Assembly: GCF_003014735.1 (NCBI RefSeq)
Contig: NZ_PYAX01000010.1
Location: forward strand, 124,001 to 188,000
Length of the DNA stretch: 64,000 nucleotides
From: Saccharothrix carnea
GTDB lineage: Bacteria; Actinomycetota; Actinomycetes; Mycobacteriales; Pseudonocardiaceae
Reading direction: 5' to 3'
The translations under genes and the position numbers were made by a program. The notes under the pieces are model-generated. The model was given only the letters and a program-made list of their open reading frames with translations, did no database searches and was not told where the DNA came from. Of the stretch, positions 39,941-47,808 are shown in pieces (positions within the stretch are counted from its first letter, which is position 1; each line of letters starts with the position of its first letter).

Positions 39941-42832
39941 ATGAGATCGCTTCCTTCTCCCCGGTGGCGCCGCCAGGCCACCGCAGCCCTCGCACTAGTG
40001 GCGGTGAGCGGCGCGCTAGCGTCGGGTACGGCCCACGCAGCCGAGTACGAACGGCTGGTCAACGGCTCGTTCAGCAACGGCTCGGCCGACCCGTGGTGGG
40101 CCAGCGCCGGCGTGTCGAACCGGGTCACGAACGGTGAGCTGTGCGCCACGGTCACCGGCGGCACGGTCAACCCGTGGGACTCGCTGATCGGCCAGAACGG
40201 CGTGCCGTTCGAGGCAGGCCAGTCCTACACGATGTCGTTCGACGCCTACGCCTCGGTCGCCCGGCCGGCGGCGGCGGTGGCCGGTGAGGGCGTCAGCCCC
40301 TACCGGCAGATCGCCAAGCACGACATCGCGCTGACCACGACCAAGCAGCGCTTCACCTTCACGTTCACCTCGGAGCTGGACTTCCCGGACGCGGGTCCCG
40401 GCCAGGTGACGTTCCACCTGGGCGCGCAGGCGGCCGACACGACGGTCTGCGTGGACAACGTCTCGCTGATCGGTGGCGTGAAGCCGCCGGGCGGTGACCC
40501 GGCCACCCCGGCGAAGAAGATCAACGTCAACCAGGTCGCCTACGTGCCGGGCCTGCCCAAGCAGGCGACGCTGACCTCCGACGCCACGGTCGCGCAGCAG
40601 TGGGTGCTGAAGAACTCCGCCGGCACCACGGTGGCGACCGGTACGACCGTGCCGCGCGGGTCCGTCGACCCCGAGTCGGGCGACTCGACGCACCTGATCG
40701 ACTTCTCGTCGTTCGACACGGCGGGCGCCGGCTACACGCTCACCGTGGGCACCGAGACGAGCTTCCCGTTCGACATCGCGACGGACGAGCTCAAGAAGAT
40801 GCGCTACGACGCGCTGGCGTACTTCTACCACAACCGCAGCGGCATCCCGATCGAGGCGCAGTACGTGGGCGAGCAGTACGCGCGTCCCGCCGGCCACCTC
40901 AACGTGGCGCCGAACCAGGGTGACAACAACGTGCCCTGCCTCGCGACCATCTCGTGCGGCTACACGCTGGACGTGCGCGGCGGCTGGTACGACGCGGGCG
41001 ACCACGGCAAGTACGTCGTCAACGGCGGCATCTCGGCGTGGCAGGTGCTCAACACCTACGAGCGCGCGGTGCGGATCGGCGACCCGGCCCCGCTGGGCGA
41101 CGGCAAGCTGAACATCCCGGAGAAGGCCAACGGGGTGCCGGACATCCTGGACGAGGCGCGCTGGGAGGTCGAGTTCCTGCTGAAGATGCAGGCGCCCGAC
41201 GGCATGGTGCACCACAAGATCCACGACCAGAACTGGACCGGCCTGCCGCTGCTTCCCCACCAGGACCCGCAGGCCCGGCGGCTGTCGGCGACCAGCACGG
41301 CCGCGACGCTGAACACGGCGGCCGTGGCGGCGCAGGCGGCCCGCATCTGGAAGACGATCGACCCGGCGTTCTCGGCGAAGGCGCTCGCGGCGGCCACCAA
41401 GGCGTACGCGGCGGCGAAGGCGAACCCGAACAAGATCGCCGACCCGAACGACGGCACCGGCGGTGGCTCCTACAGCGACTCGACGCTGACCGACGAGTTC
41501 TACTGGGCCGCGGCGGAGATGTTCACCACCACCGGTGAGTCCTCCTACCGCAGCGACCTCACGTCGTCGACGCACTTCAAGGGCAAGAGCATCAACGCCC
41601 GCGGCTACGACTGGGGTTCCACCGGCCCGCTGGGCGACATCACGCTGGCCCTCGTGCCCAACGGCCTGCCCGCCGCGGACATCACGGCGATCAAGTCGGC
41701 GTTCACGGCGGTCGCGGACGCGCACCTGTCGCAGATGTCGACCCAGGGCTACCCCGCGCCGTACCGCCCGACCGAGGGCTACGACTGGGGTTCCAACGGC
41801 CTGATCGCGAACAACATCTCGGTGCTGGCGCTGGCGCACGACTTCACCGGCGCCGCCAAGTACCGCGAGGGCGTGTTCCAGGGCCTGAACTACCTGCTCG
41901 GCCGCAACCCGATGTCGTACTCGTACGTCTCGGGCTACGGCGAGCAGCCGGTGAAGAACGTGCACCACCGGCACTGGGCCAACCAGCTGGAGCCGACCTT
42001 GCCGACCGCGCCGCCGGGCGCGCTCTCGGGCGGCCCGAACAGCGCGCTGCAGGACCCGATCGCGGCGCGTCTGCTCACCGGCTGCAAGGCGCAGAAGTGC
42101 TTCGTCGACCACATCGAGGCGTACTCGGTCAACGAGGTCACGGTCAACTGGAACTCCGCGTTCACGTGGATCGCCAACTGGGCGGCGGAGAAGATCACGA
42201 CCGCGCCGCCGGTCGACACCACGGCGCCGTCCACCCCGGGCACGCCGGTGGCGTCCGACATCACCACGACGGGCGCGAAGCTGACGTGGACCGCGTCGGC
42301 CGACCCGGAGAGCGGCGTCAAGGAGTACGACGTCATCTCCGTCGAGGGTGACGCGCTGCGCGTGGTCGCCACGGTCACCAGCCCGTCGGCGACGCTGACC
42401 GGGCTGCGTCCGGACACGGCCTACAAGTTCACCGTGGTGGCGAAGAACGGCGCGAACCTGCGTTCGGCCATGTCGCCGCAGGTGGACGTGCGGACCAAGC
42501 CGGACGTGGTGGCGGGCTACTGCAAGGTGGTCTGGCGCGCCTCGACCTGGTCCACGGGCATGTCGGCGAACATCACCGTGACGAACAGCAGCACCCAGCC
42601 GTGGAACGGCTGGAAGCTGGAGTTCACCATGCCGGGCAACCAGAAGATCACGCAGGGCTGGTCGGCCACGTGGGCGCAGTCGGGTCAGGCGGCCTCCGCG
42701 ACGAACGTGTCGTGGAACCGCACCGTGGCGCCCAACGCCTCGGTCAGCATCGGGTTCAACTCCTCCGGGTCGGGCTCGACGGCTCAGCCGACCGACTTCC
42801 GGGTGAACGGGAACCCCTGCACGGTGGGGTGA
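39941..42832 (+). CDS. Multimodular secreted GH9 cellulase (Cel9B-like)
   Basis: 963 residues from an ATG with GGAGGAGA about 9 nt upstream. Signal peptide ~1-33 (ends THA-HAA). Then CBM4 family module (~36-185, VNGSFSNGSADPWWASAG), Ig-like CelD_N domain (~195-285, KKINVNQVAYVPG), GH9 catalytic domain (~290-755) with GGWYDAGDHGKYV (paired Asp, ~347-359) and the catalytic acid in VNEVTVNWNSAF (~731), FN3 (~770-855, DTAYKFTVVAKNG) and a C-terminal CBM2 (~862-963, GYCKVVW to GNPCTVG). The order CBM4-Ig-GH9-FN3-CBM2 equals that of Thermobifida Cel9B. Controlled by two tandem CelR boxes. Confidence 0.95.
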   Translation: MRSLPSPRWRRQATAALALVAVSGALASGTAHAAEYERLVNGSFSNGSADPWWASAGVSNRVTNGELCATVTGGTVNPWDSLIGQNGVPFEAGQSYTMSFDAYASVARPAAAVAGEGVSPYRQIAKHDIALTTTKQRFTFTFTSELDFPDAGPGQVTFHLGAQAADTTVCVDNVSLIGGVKPPGGDPATPAKKINVNQVAYVPGLPKQATLTSDATVAQQWVLKNSAGTTVATGTTVPRGSVDPESGDSTHLIDFSSFDTAGAGYTLTVGTETSFPFDIATDELKKMRYDALAYFYHNRSGIPIEAQYVGEQYARPAGHLNVAPNQGDNNVPCLATISCGYTLDVRGGWYDAGDHGKYVVNGGISAWQVLNTYERAVRIGDPAPLGDGKLNIPEKANGVPDILDEARWEVEFLLKMQAPDGMVHHKIHDQNWTGLPLLPHQDPQARRLSATSTAATLNTAAVAAQAARIWKTIDPAFSAKALAAATKAYAAAKANPNKIADPNDGTGGGSYSDSTLTDEFYWAAAEMFTTTGESSYRSDLTSSTHFKGKSINARGYDWGSTGPLGDITLALVPNGLPAADITAIKSAFTAVADAHLSQMSTQGYPAPYRPTEGYDWGSNGLIANNISVLALAHDFTGAAKYREGVFQGLNYLLGRNPMSYSYVSGYGEQPVKNVHHRHWANQLEPTLPTAPPGALSGGPNSALQDPIAARLLTGCKAQKCFVDHIEAYSVNEVTVNWNSAFTWIANWAAEKITTAPPVDTTAPSTPGTPVASDITTTGAKLTWTASADPESGVKEYDVISVEGDALRVVATVTSPSATLTGLRPDTAYKFTVVAKNGANLRSAMSPQVDVRTKPDVVAGYCKVVWRASTWSTGMSANITVTNSSTQPWNGWKLEFTMPGNQKITQGWSATWAQSGQAASATNVSWNRTVAPNASVSIGFNSSGSGSTAQPTDFRVNGNPCTVG

Positions 42833-42876
42833 CTCCCTGATCGGCCGGTCCGGCACCACGGACCGACCAAGTGACC

Positions 42877-42906
42877 GGTGGCGGGCTCCCCACGGAGCCC
42901 GCCACC
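42877..42906 (+). terminator. Terminator hairpin after the cellulase
   Basis: GGTGGCGGGCTCC and its exact complement form a 13-bp stem with a 4-nt loop, 45 nt after the stop codon. Confidence 0.8.
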
Positions 42907-42918
42907 GCTCCATTTCCC

Positions 42919-43104
42919 CCGAGAGTCCAACGCCCACACCGCGAGAGTCCAACGCTCAGCGCGCGAGAGTCCAACGCTCAGGGCGCGAGAGTCCAACGCT
43001 CAGGCACCCTGAGTTCAACATTCGGCATACCGGCCGGTCTGCCGAATGTTGAACTCAGGGCTCGCGAACGTTGGACTCTCGAGCCGCGAACGTTGGACTC
43101 TCGC
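42919..43104. repeat. 22-bp-period repeat array forming a 142-bp imperfect palindrome
   Basis: The motif GAGTYCAAC recurs at 42923, 42945, 42967, 42989 and 43011, exactly every 22 bp. Its reverse complement ends at 43056, 43078 and 43100, also every 22 bp. The last three direct copies mirror the three inverted ones exactly about 43033.5, so 42963-43104 is one palindrome with 71-nt arms (about 61 of 71 positions paired by hand count) and an inner 19-bp perfect stem (43009-43027 with 43040-43058). It lies between convergent genes, after the cellulase terminator. Possibly a MITE-like element, a large bidirectional terminator or a protein-binding array. Confidence 0.9.
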
Positions 43105-43111
43105 GGTTGGG

Positions 43112-43843
43112 TCAGGGGTTGGCGGCGGCGTCGCGGGAGCGGCGGTCCGGGGGTGGTGGGTCGACCACGACCTTGACCACGGTCTTCAGCCGCTCCAACG
43201 GGCCGCGCGGCGGCGGCGAGGCGACGCGTTCCCGCAGCAGCGGCACGCCGTCGCCGTCCAACGCGTCGAGCCCGACCGCACGGCCGCTCATCGCCAGCAC
43301 CAACGACTCGGCCTCCCCGCGCACCACCGCGCCGCTGCCGGACGCCCAACCGGTGTCCACGGCCTCCAGCCGCAGCCCCGCCAGCCGGGACCCCATCGCG
43401 TAACCCGGTGACGGCTTGGCCGCCAGGTGCTGGAACGCCACCCACAGCCGGTCCTCCGGCATGTCCCGCTCGATCCCCAGCGGCAGGCGGACGTCGTAGT
43501 CGTGCAACAGGATGTCGGCCAGCACCGGGTCGTAACCCGACCGCGGGATCGTGGTCTTCGACGTCGACCACCGCCGCAGCCGCGCCGTGATCTCCGGGGT
43601 GGGCATCCGGGCCGCCTTGGCGGTGAGCTCCCGGTTGAGCCGGTCGAAGTCGGCCGCCATGGACACGATGCCCCAGTACAGCTTGAGCTGGCCGAACTTG
43701 AGGTACGTGATCAGGTGCGCGCCGATGTCGTGCACGGTCCACCCCGCCGAGAGGCTGGGCGTGGCCAGTTGGCCGGCGTCCAACCCGTCGAGGAGGTCCG
43801 CCATCCGCCGCCGCTCTTCAACGAGCATGTCGTGGACCTTCAT
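43112..43843 (-). CDS. Mycothiol-dependent maleylpyruvate isomerase-family protein
   Basis: 243 residues. N-terminal DinB-like four-helix mycothiol-dependent enzyme domain (~1-170): MLVEERRRMADLLDGLDAGQ, AGWTVHDIGAHLITYLKFGQ with a metal-type His and ILLHDYDVRLPLG with the second His. C-terminal ~180-225 is a small sterol-carrier-like cap (RGEAESLVLAMSGR). Typical actinobacterial MDMPI-family fusion. It would conjugate or isomerise a small electrophile using mycothiol, a thiol confined to Actinobacteria. Its 3' end abuts the 22-bp repeat palindrome. Confidence 0.87.
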   Translation of the reverse strand: MKVHDMLVEERRRMADLLDGLDAGQLATPSLSAGWTVHDIGAHLITYLKFGQLKLYWGIVSMAADFDRLNRELTAKAARMPTPEITARLRRWSTSKTTIPRSGYDPVLADILLHDYDVRLPLGIERDMPEDRLWVAFQHLAAKPSPGYAMGSRLAGLRLEAVDTGWASGSGAVVRGEAESLVLAMSGRAVGLDALDGDGVPLLRERVASPPPRGPLERLKTVVKVVVDPPPPDRRSRDAAANP

Positions 43844-43852
43844 CCGTCCACG

Positions 43853-44000
43853 CTAGGCGGTGCCGCCGATCTTCGGCTTATCCCGACTTGCGGACTTCAG
43901 CGCCGCCAGGAACCGCTCCGGCGCGTCACGCAGCACGTTGTGCCCGGCGGGCCGAGCCTCGACGTGCCAGGTCGGGTCGTCACGCAGCCGTTCGCAGGTG
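43853..44000 (-). pseudogene. Alpha/beta hydrolase C-terminal remnant
   Basis: Reading leftward to a TAG at 43855-43853 gives TCERLRDDPTWHVEARPAGH, then NVLRDAPERFLAALKSA. The GHNVLRDAPERFLAAL phrase is the usual C-terminus of alpha/beta hydrolases, with the catalytic-triad His in PAGHN. Nothing upstream continues the fold: the sequence switches to a fragment of a WYL regulator on the other strand. Truncated relic. Confidence 0.6.
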
Positions 44001-44001
44001 C

Positions 44002-44440
44002 GAGCCGGGCTACCCGGTGGACGGCACCACCGGCTTCGGCGGCGGATCGCGGCGGTGCGGGAGGCGATCGCGGTGATGTCGGTGGACAGGCCGGTGTCCG
44101 ACCCGGCGGCGCTGGGCGCGCCGGGACCACGAGGTGGTCGCGTTCACGCGGGCTGCGCGTGCGCTGACCACCGCCCCTTGCCGGTACACGTGCACGGCGG
44201 TGGTCGACGCGCTCGCGGACGTGGTCCGGTCACGGCTGGTGGTGGCGTTGCCCGGCCGGGTGGAGCCGGTCGACGACCGGACGTGCCGGGTGCGGTTGGG
44301 CGCGGACGCGATCGAGCACGTGGCCGCCGACCTGCTGCTGCTCGGCGCTCCCTACACGCTCGACGCGTCACCGGAGGTGCTGGCCGCGTTGCGCTCGGCC
44401 GGGTCGGGGCTCACCGGTAGGCGTCCTGGCCCACCGGGCG
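44002..44440 (+). pseudogene. WYL-domain transcriptional regulator relic
   Basis: Short + frames together resemble a YafY/WYL-type regulator without its DNA-binding part: EPGYPVDGTTGFGGG (HTH-WYL junction), IAAVREAIAVMSVDRPVSD, then after a frame change VVAFTRAARALTTAPCRYTC and LVVALPGRVEPVDDRTCRV, finally LGAPYTLDASPEVLAALR. Frames change at least twice and no start codon or stop is proper. It runs into the convergent SDR gene. Inference rests on the order of matching segments. Confidence 0.55.
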
Positions 44441-45118
44441 CACCAGGATCTCGTTGACGTCCACGTGCGAGGGCTGGCTCACCGCGTACAGCACGGCGCG
44501 GGCCACGTCCTCGGGCGCGAGCTTCGGGTCGCCGGCGCGCGACGGCGGGATGCCGCCGGTGTCGGTCAGGCCCGGCTGCACCAGCGTGACGCGGACGCCC
44601 GTGCCGACGCACTCGGCCCGGATCGCCTGCGCCAGCCCCGTCACCGCCCACTTCGTCGCCGAGTAGAGGTTCCCCGGCCGCACACCGCGCCCGGCCGCCG
44701 ACCCGGTCAGCACCAGGTGCCCGGCGTGGCGCATCAAGGCGGGCATCGCCGCCCGCGCGGTGAACGCGGGGCCGCACACGTTGGTCAGCACCATGTCGCT
44801 CCACTCGGCGGGCGGCGCGCCGGCGGTCGAGGTGAACGACGTGGTCACGCTCGTGCCCGCGTTGGCGAACACCACGTCGAGGCTCCCCCACTCCTCCTCG
44901 ACCCGCCCCACCAGGGCCGCGACCTGGTCGTACTCCCGCACGTCGCACGAGGCCACCCAGACCCGGTCCGGTCCGCCGAGCCGGGCCGCGGGTTCCGCCA
45001 GCGACGCCGTGTCCCGCGCGGTCAGGACCAGCCGGTACCCCGCTTCGGCGGCCATCCGTGCGGTCGCCGCGCCGATGCCACGGCTGGCGCCCGTCACCAG
45101 GAACACCCCTTGTGCCAT
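44411..45118 (-). CDS. Short-chain dehydrogenase/reductase
   Basis: 235 residues. Classical SDR: TGASRGIG cofactor motif (residues 9-16), FANAGTS, catalytic Ser in LTGSAAGRG and YSATK (Y-x-x-x-K). The NADP(H)-type basic residue ARD follows beta 2. Substrate unknown. It is divergent from the beta-lactamase-like gene at 45219. Confidence 0.92.
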   Translation of the reverse strand: MAQGVFLVTGASRGIGAATARMAAEAGYRLVLTARDTASLAEPAARLGGPDRVWVASCDVREYDQVAALVGRVEEEWGSLDVVFANAGTSVTTSFTSTAGAPPAEWSDMVLTNVCGPAFTARAAMPALMRHAGHLVLTGSAAGRGVRPGNLYSATKWAVTGLAQAIRAECVGTGVRVTLVQPGLTDTGGIPPSRAGDPKLAPEDVARAVLYAVSQPSHVDVNEILVRPVGQDAYR

Positions 45119-45218
45119 GCCCGGAGGTTACCGCTGGTTAGATCCAAATCACCGGATCGGAGCAACAGTTGAGCCGTCCGTGGCGTCTTCAGGGGAGTAT
45201 CCGCATGATTGGGGGCAC

Positions 45219-46259
45219 ATGAACATCAACCGCAGGTTCGCGCTGGGGCTCGGTTCGGTCGCGGCGGCGAGCGCCGTGCTCGGTTCGACCGCCGGCACGG
45301 CCCAGGCGCAGACCACCGAGGCGGAGTGGGACGCGTTGATCCCGACGACGGCCGACCAGGCACGCCGCAAGATCGCGTGGAAGTATTCCGCGCTGGTGTC
45401 GCGCGCGCGTGGCACGTGGTCGTCCTACATCGGCGTGGCCGACCCGGACGGCACGGTGAAGCCCGCCGTCGAGGACCAGGCCGACCGCGTGGTCGAGGCG
45501 TACAGCGTGAACAAGATCGCGGTCGCGGTGGCCGTGCTGGACAAGGTCGACCGTGGCCTGGTCACGCTGGACCAGCGGGTCGACGTCACGCAGGCCATCG
45601 TCATCCAGGACACGGACGGCATCTTCGGGCTGGACGGCGCGTACCCGAGTTCGGTGACGGTCGGGCACGCGCTGGCGGCGTTGCTGACGGTGTCGGACAA
45701 CACGGCCGTGCGGCTGTGCGGCCTGGTCGTGCCCGCGTTGGAGCTGAACGAGATCCTGCGCTCCAAGGGATTCGTGCACACGCAGGTCGTGCCGGTCGCC
45801 AACCCGAACCGGTTCTTCCTGGGCACCACCACGCCCCGGGAGACGTTCACGCTGCTGCGCAGGCTCGCGGCGGGTGAGCTGCTGTCGCCGGCGTCCACCG
45901 AGCACCTGCTGAAGGTGCTGCGGTCGTTGACGTCGTTCACGGACGGCGTCCGGCTCAACCTGTCGTCGGCGGAGCGGTTGAACGTGGCGACGAAGGCGGG
46001 CTGGTTCAACGACGGCCGCAACGAGGCCGGGATCGTCTTCGACGCGGCGGGCAAGCCGATCATCACGTTCGCGCTGTTCGCCTCGGGCCAGTTCGCCGGC
46101 GACCAGGCGGCCAACGCCGACAACTACAGCGCCACCCACCCGGCCCTGCGCGCCCGCGCCGCCCTGGGCCGGACGCTGTACGACTCGGTCCTGCGGATCA
46201 CCGCGAACACCCCGCGCACCTACCGCGCCCAGCCGTACCGGCCGAGCAACGGCGGCTGA
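45219..46259 (+). CDS. Exported class A beta-lactamase-like serine hydrolase
   Basis: 346 residues from an ATG at 45219 (GGGGG 5 nt upstream); the long 5' extension of the frame is antisense to the SDR gene. N-terminal export signal with an RR pair (MNINRRFALGLGSVAAASAV, cleavage near AQA). Penicillin-recognising fold: S96-x-x-K99 in YSVNK, SDN at 159-161 and KAG near 268 in place of KTG. No class A omega-loop ExxxN is obvious, so antibiotic hydrolysis is uncertain; it may be a peptidoglycan or ester hydrolase. Followed by a strong terminator. Confidence 0.85.
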   Translation: MNINRRFALGLGSVAAASAVLGSTAGTAQAQTTEAEWDALIPTTADQARRKIAWKYSALVSRARGTWSSYIGVADPDGTVKPAVEDQADRVVEAYSVNKIAVAVAVLDKVDRGLVTLDQRVDVTQAIVIQDTDGIFGLDGAYPSSVTVGHALAALLTVSDNTAVRLCGLVVPALELNEILRSKGFVHTQVVPVANPNRFFLGTTTPRETFTLLRRLAAGELLSPASTEHLLKVLRSLTSFTDGVRLNLSSAERLNVATKAGWFNDGRNEAGIVFDAAGKPIITFALFASGQFAGDQAANADNYSATHPALRARAALGRTLYDSVLRITANTPRTYRAQPYRPSNGG

Positions 46260-46261
46260 CC

Positions 46262-46308
46262 ACAACGGTGGAGCCCGCCCGTGCTGTCGGGGCGGGCTCC
46301 ACCGTTGT
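46262..46308. terminator. Bidirectional terminator with 19-bp perfect stem
   Basis: ACAACGGTGGAGCCCGCCC and its complement pair perfectly over 19 bp with a 9-nt loop, between the convergent beta-lactamase-like and DUF397 genes. The right arm touches the DUF397 stop codon. Confidence 0.9.
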
Positions 46309-46481
46309 CAGGAGTCCTTGAGGCCGGCCAGGAACTTCCGCCACTCCCCCATCGGGAAGGACAGCGTCGGTCCTGCGGGGTTCTTGGAGTCCCTCGTGGC
46401 GACTCCCTCCCCCACGGGTGCCACTTCGACGCAGGCTTCGCCATCCCCGCTGTAGCTGCTCTTGCGCCAGGCCACAGTCAC
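46308..46481 (-). CDS. DUF397 small protein
   Basis: 57 residues from a GTG at 46481 with GGAGG 5 nt upstream, overlapping the XRE stop as GTGA. Sequence opens VTVAWRKSSYSGDGEACVEV and contains RDSKNPAGPTLSFPMGEWRKFL, the full DUF397 pattern (W-x-K-S-S-x-S and the W near the end). DUF397 proteins are encoded next to XRE-DUF5753 regulators all over actinomycetes; in Streptomyces such pairs (WhiJ-like and BldB-like) influence development. It probably antagonises the neighbouring XRE protein. Confidence 0.92.
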   Translation of the reverse strand: MTVAWRKSSYSGDGEACVEVAPVGEGVATRDSKNPAGPTLSFPMGEWRKFLAGLKDS

Positions 46482-47353
46482 CCGAACCTCCTTCGTCCCT
46501 GACGGTTGGCGATCTCGGCGATCAGCTTGACCGAGTCGTCAGGGCTCTTGGCCACCGCCACCAGGTGATCGAAGTTGTCCCGGAAGCGCTCAATGTCGGA
46601 GTCAGACTCCAAAAATATCTCACCGGCCTGGCTGTCGATGTAGACCAAGTCGGTGTCCAGTGGATCATCGAAGTCCAGGATGACGAACTGGCCCGGCATA
46701 CCGAGATGGGCACCTGCGCTGAACGGGACGACCTGGATCGTCGTGTCCGGAGCCGTGGCCGCTTCGAGCAGGTGCCCGAGCTGCGCCCGCATGACCTCCG
46801 GTCCACCCACCTCGTAGTGCAGCGCGGCCTCGTCGATGATCGCCCAGAGCTTGAGCGGCCGCTCCTTGGTCAGGAGCGCCTGTCGCTCCATCCGAGCCCT
46901 CACCCGGCCCTCGACCTGCACTTTGTCTACTGTATACAAAACTCCGCATACCATAGCCCGCGCGTAGTCCTCGGTCTGGAGCAGGCCCGGGATGAACATC
47001 CCCGCGTAGTTGCGGACGCCATGCGCCTCACGCTCGAAGCTGATGTAGGTCGTGTACTCCTCGCGCAGATCCTCGTGCCACGGCTGGATCCAGCCTTCTC
47101 CCGCCGACTGCTTGTAGAGCGCCTTCAAGCGGAGCTGTTCGTCCGTGGGGACTCCGTACAGCTTGAGCAGCATGTCGAAGGTCCGGAACTGCGGGCGCGA
47201 CCGTGCCGTCTCGATGCGGTAGAGGGTGGTGGCGTGCAGGCCGGTCCGTTCTTCCACGTCCTCCCGGCGCAGGCCGGTGTCGTCGCGAAGTCGTCTGAGC
47301 TGACCGGCCAACCTGCGCAGTCGGATGGTCGGCGTGCTCTTCTTCGCGCCCAC
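46478..47353 (-). CDS. XRE-family regulator with DUF5753 effector domain
   Basis: 291 residues from a GTG at 47353, 7-8 nt after GGAGGAC; the frame continues 22 codons upstream without an RBS. XRE helix-turn-helix at ~10-65 (LRRLRDDTGLRREDVEERTG, LHATTLYRIETARSRPQFRT) then a DUF5753 domain (~90-285) with GLLQTEDYARAM and QFVILDFDDPLDTDLVYID. Translationally coupled to DUF397 downstream. Part of the WhiJ-like developmental regulator superfamily. A small unknown gene lies divergently at 47509. Confidence 0.92.
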   Translation of the reverse strand: MGAKKSTPTIRLRRLAGQLRRLRDDTGLRREDVEERTGLHATTLYRIETARSRPQFRTFDMLLKLYGVPTDEQLRLKALYKQSAGEGWIQPWHEDLREEYTTYISFEREAHGVRNYAGMFIPGLLQTEDYARAMVCGVLYTVDKVQVEGRVRARMERQALLTKERPLKLWAIIDEAALHYEVGGPEVMRAQLGHLLEAATAPDTTIQVVPFSAGAHLGMPGQFVILDFDDPLDTDLVYIDSQAGEIFLESDSDIERFRDNFDHLVAVAKSPDDSVKLIAEIANRQGRRRFG

Positions 47354-47508
47354 GGTGACAGTCCTCCTCGATGCTGCGCGGCGAACGCAAGGCCCCTCTT
47401 TGCGTTTTTTGCCATCCACCTCGGATGTGGGCAGCCTTGCGGGCAGTCACGGTATCGGCGACGCAGCGTAATCACCACCGGCTGGACCAGTGGGGCGAAG
47501 GAAGACGC

Positions 47509-47775
47509 ATGACCGAGCAGGAGTTCACCGAGCTGGTGCAAGAAGTCGCGCACGACGAAGCGCCACGGCTGTTCGCGATCGTGGAGGAGTACGGCGAACG
47601 GGAAAGCGTGCGCGTGGCCGGTTACGGCGTCGCGTTCGAGGACCGAGCCGAGGTCAGCGGTGTGGAAGGCGGCTTCCGCCTCAGCTCCCGCAGCCCCGAG
47701 AACGCCCGCGCCCTGTTCGAACTCAGCTCACGCTCGGCCGGCACGCGCCGGACGCACCTGGTGTGGCTCCGCTAG
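47509..47775 (+). CDS. Small acidic protein of unknown function next to the XRE/DUF397 pair
   Basis: 88 residues from an ATG at 47509 with GAAGGAAGA 4 nt upstream. No named domain recognised: MTEQEFTELVQEVAHDEAPR helix, then a beta-rich centre (RVAGYGVAFEDRAEV) and RTHLVWLR at the end. Divergent from the XRE gene across 155 bp. Small genes in this position are common near DUF397/XRE pairs, so it may be a regulatory target. Terminator hairpin follows. Confidence 0.75.
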   Translation: MTEQEFTELVQEVAHDEAPRLFAIVEEYGERESVRVAGYGVAFEDRAEVSGVEGGFRLSSRSPENARALFELSSRSAGTRRTHLVWLR

Positions 47776-47778
47776 GAG

Positions 47779-47805
47779 GCCGGGTGGCGCGGTCCGCCAC
47801 CCGGC
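47779..47805. terminator. Bidirectional terminator hairpin
   Basis: GCCGGGTGGCG and its exact complement form an 11-bp stem with a 5-nt loop between the convergent small gene and the PP2C gene. Confidence 0.8.
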
Positions 47806-47808
47806 TCG

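Noticed and set aside
42877..43104. CRISPR array
   Set aside because: The repeats are short, 22 bp apart with no unique spacers, and switch orientation about a centre; no cas genes are nearby.
45219..46259. True class A antibiotic-hydrolysing beta-lactamase
   Set aside because: SxxK and SDN are present but the omega-loop Glu motif is not evident and KTG is KAG, so resistance cannot be claimed.
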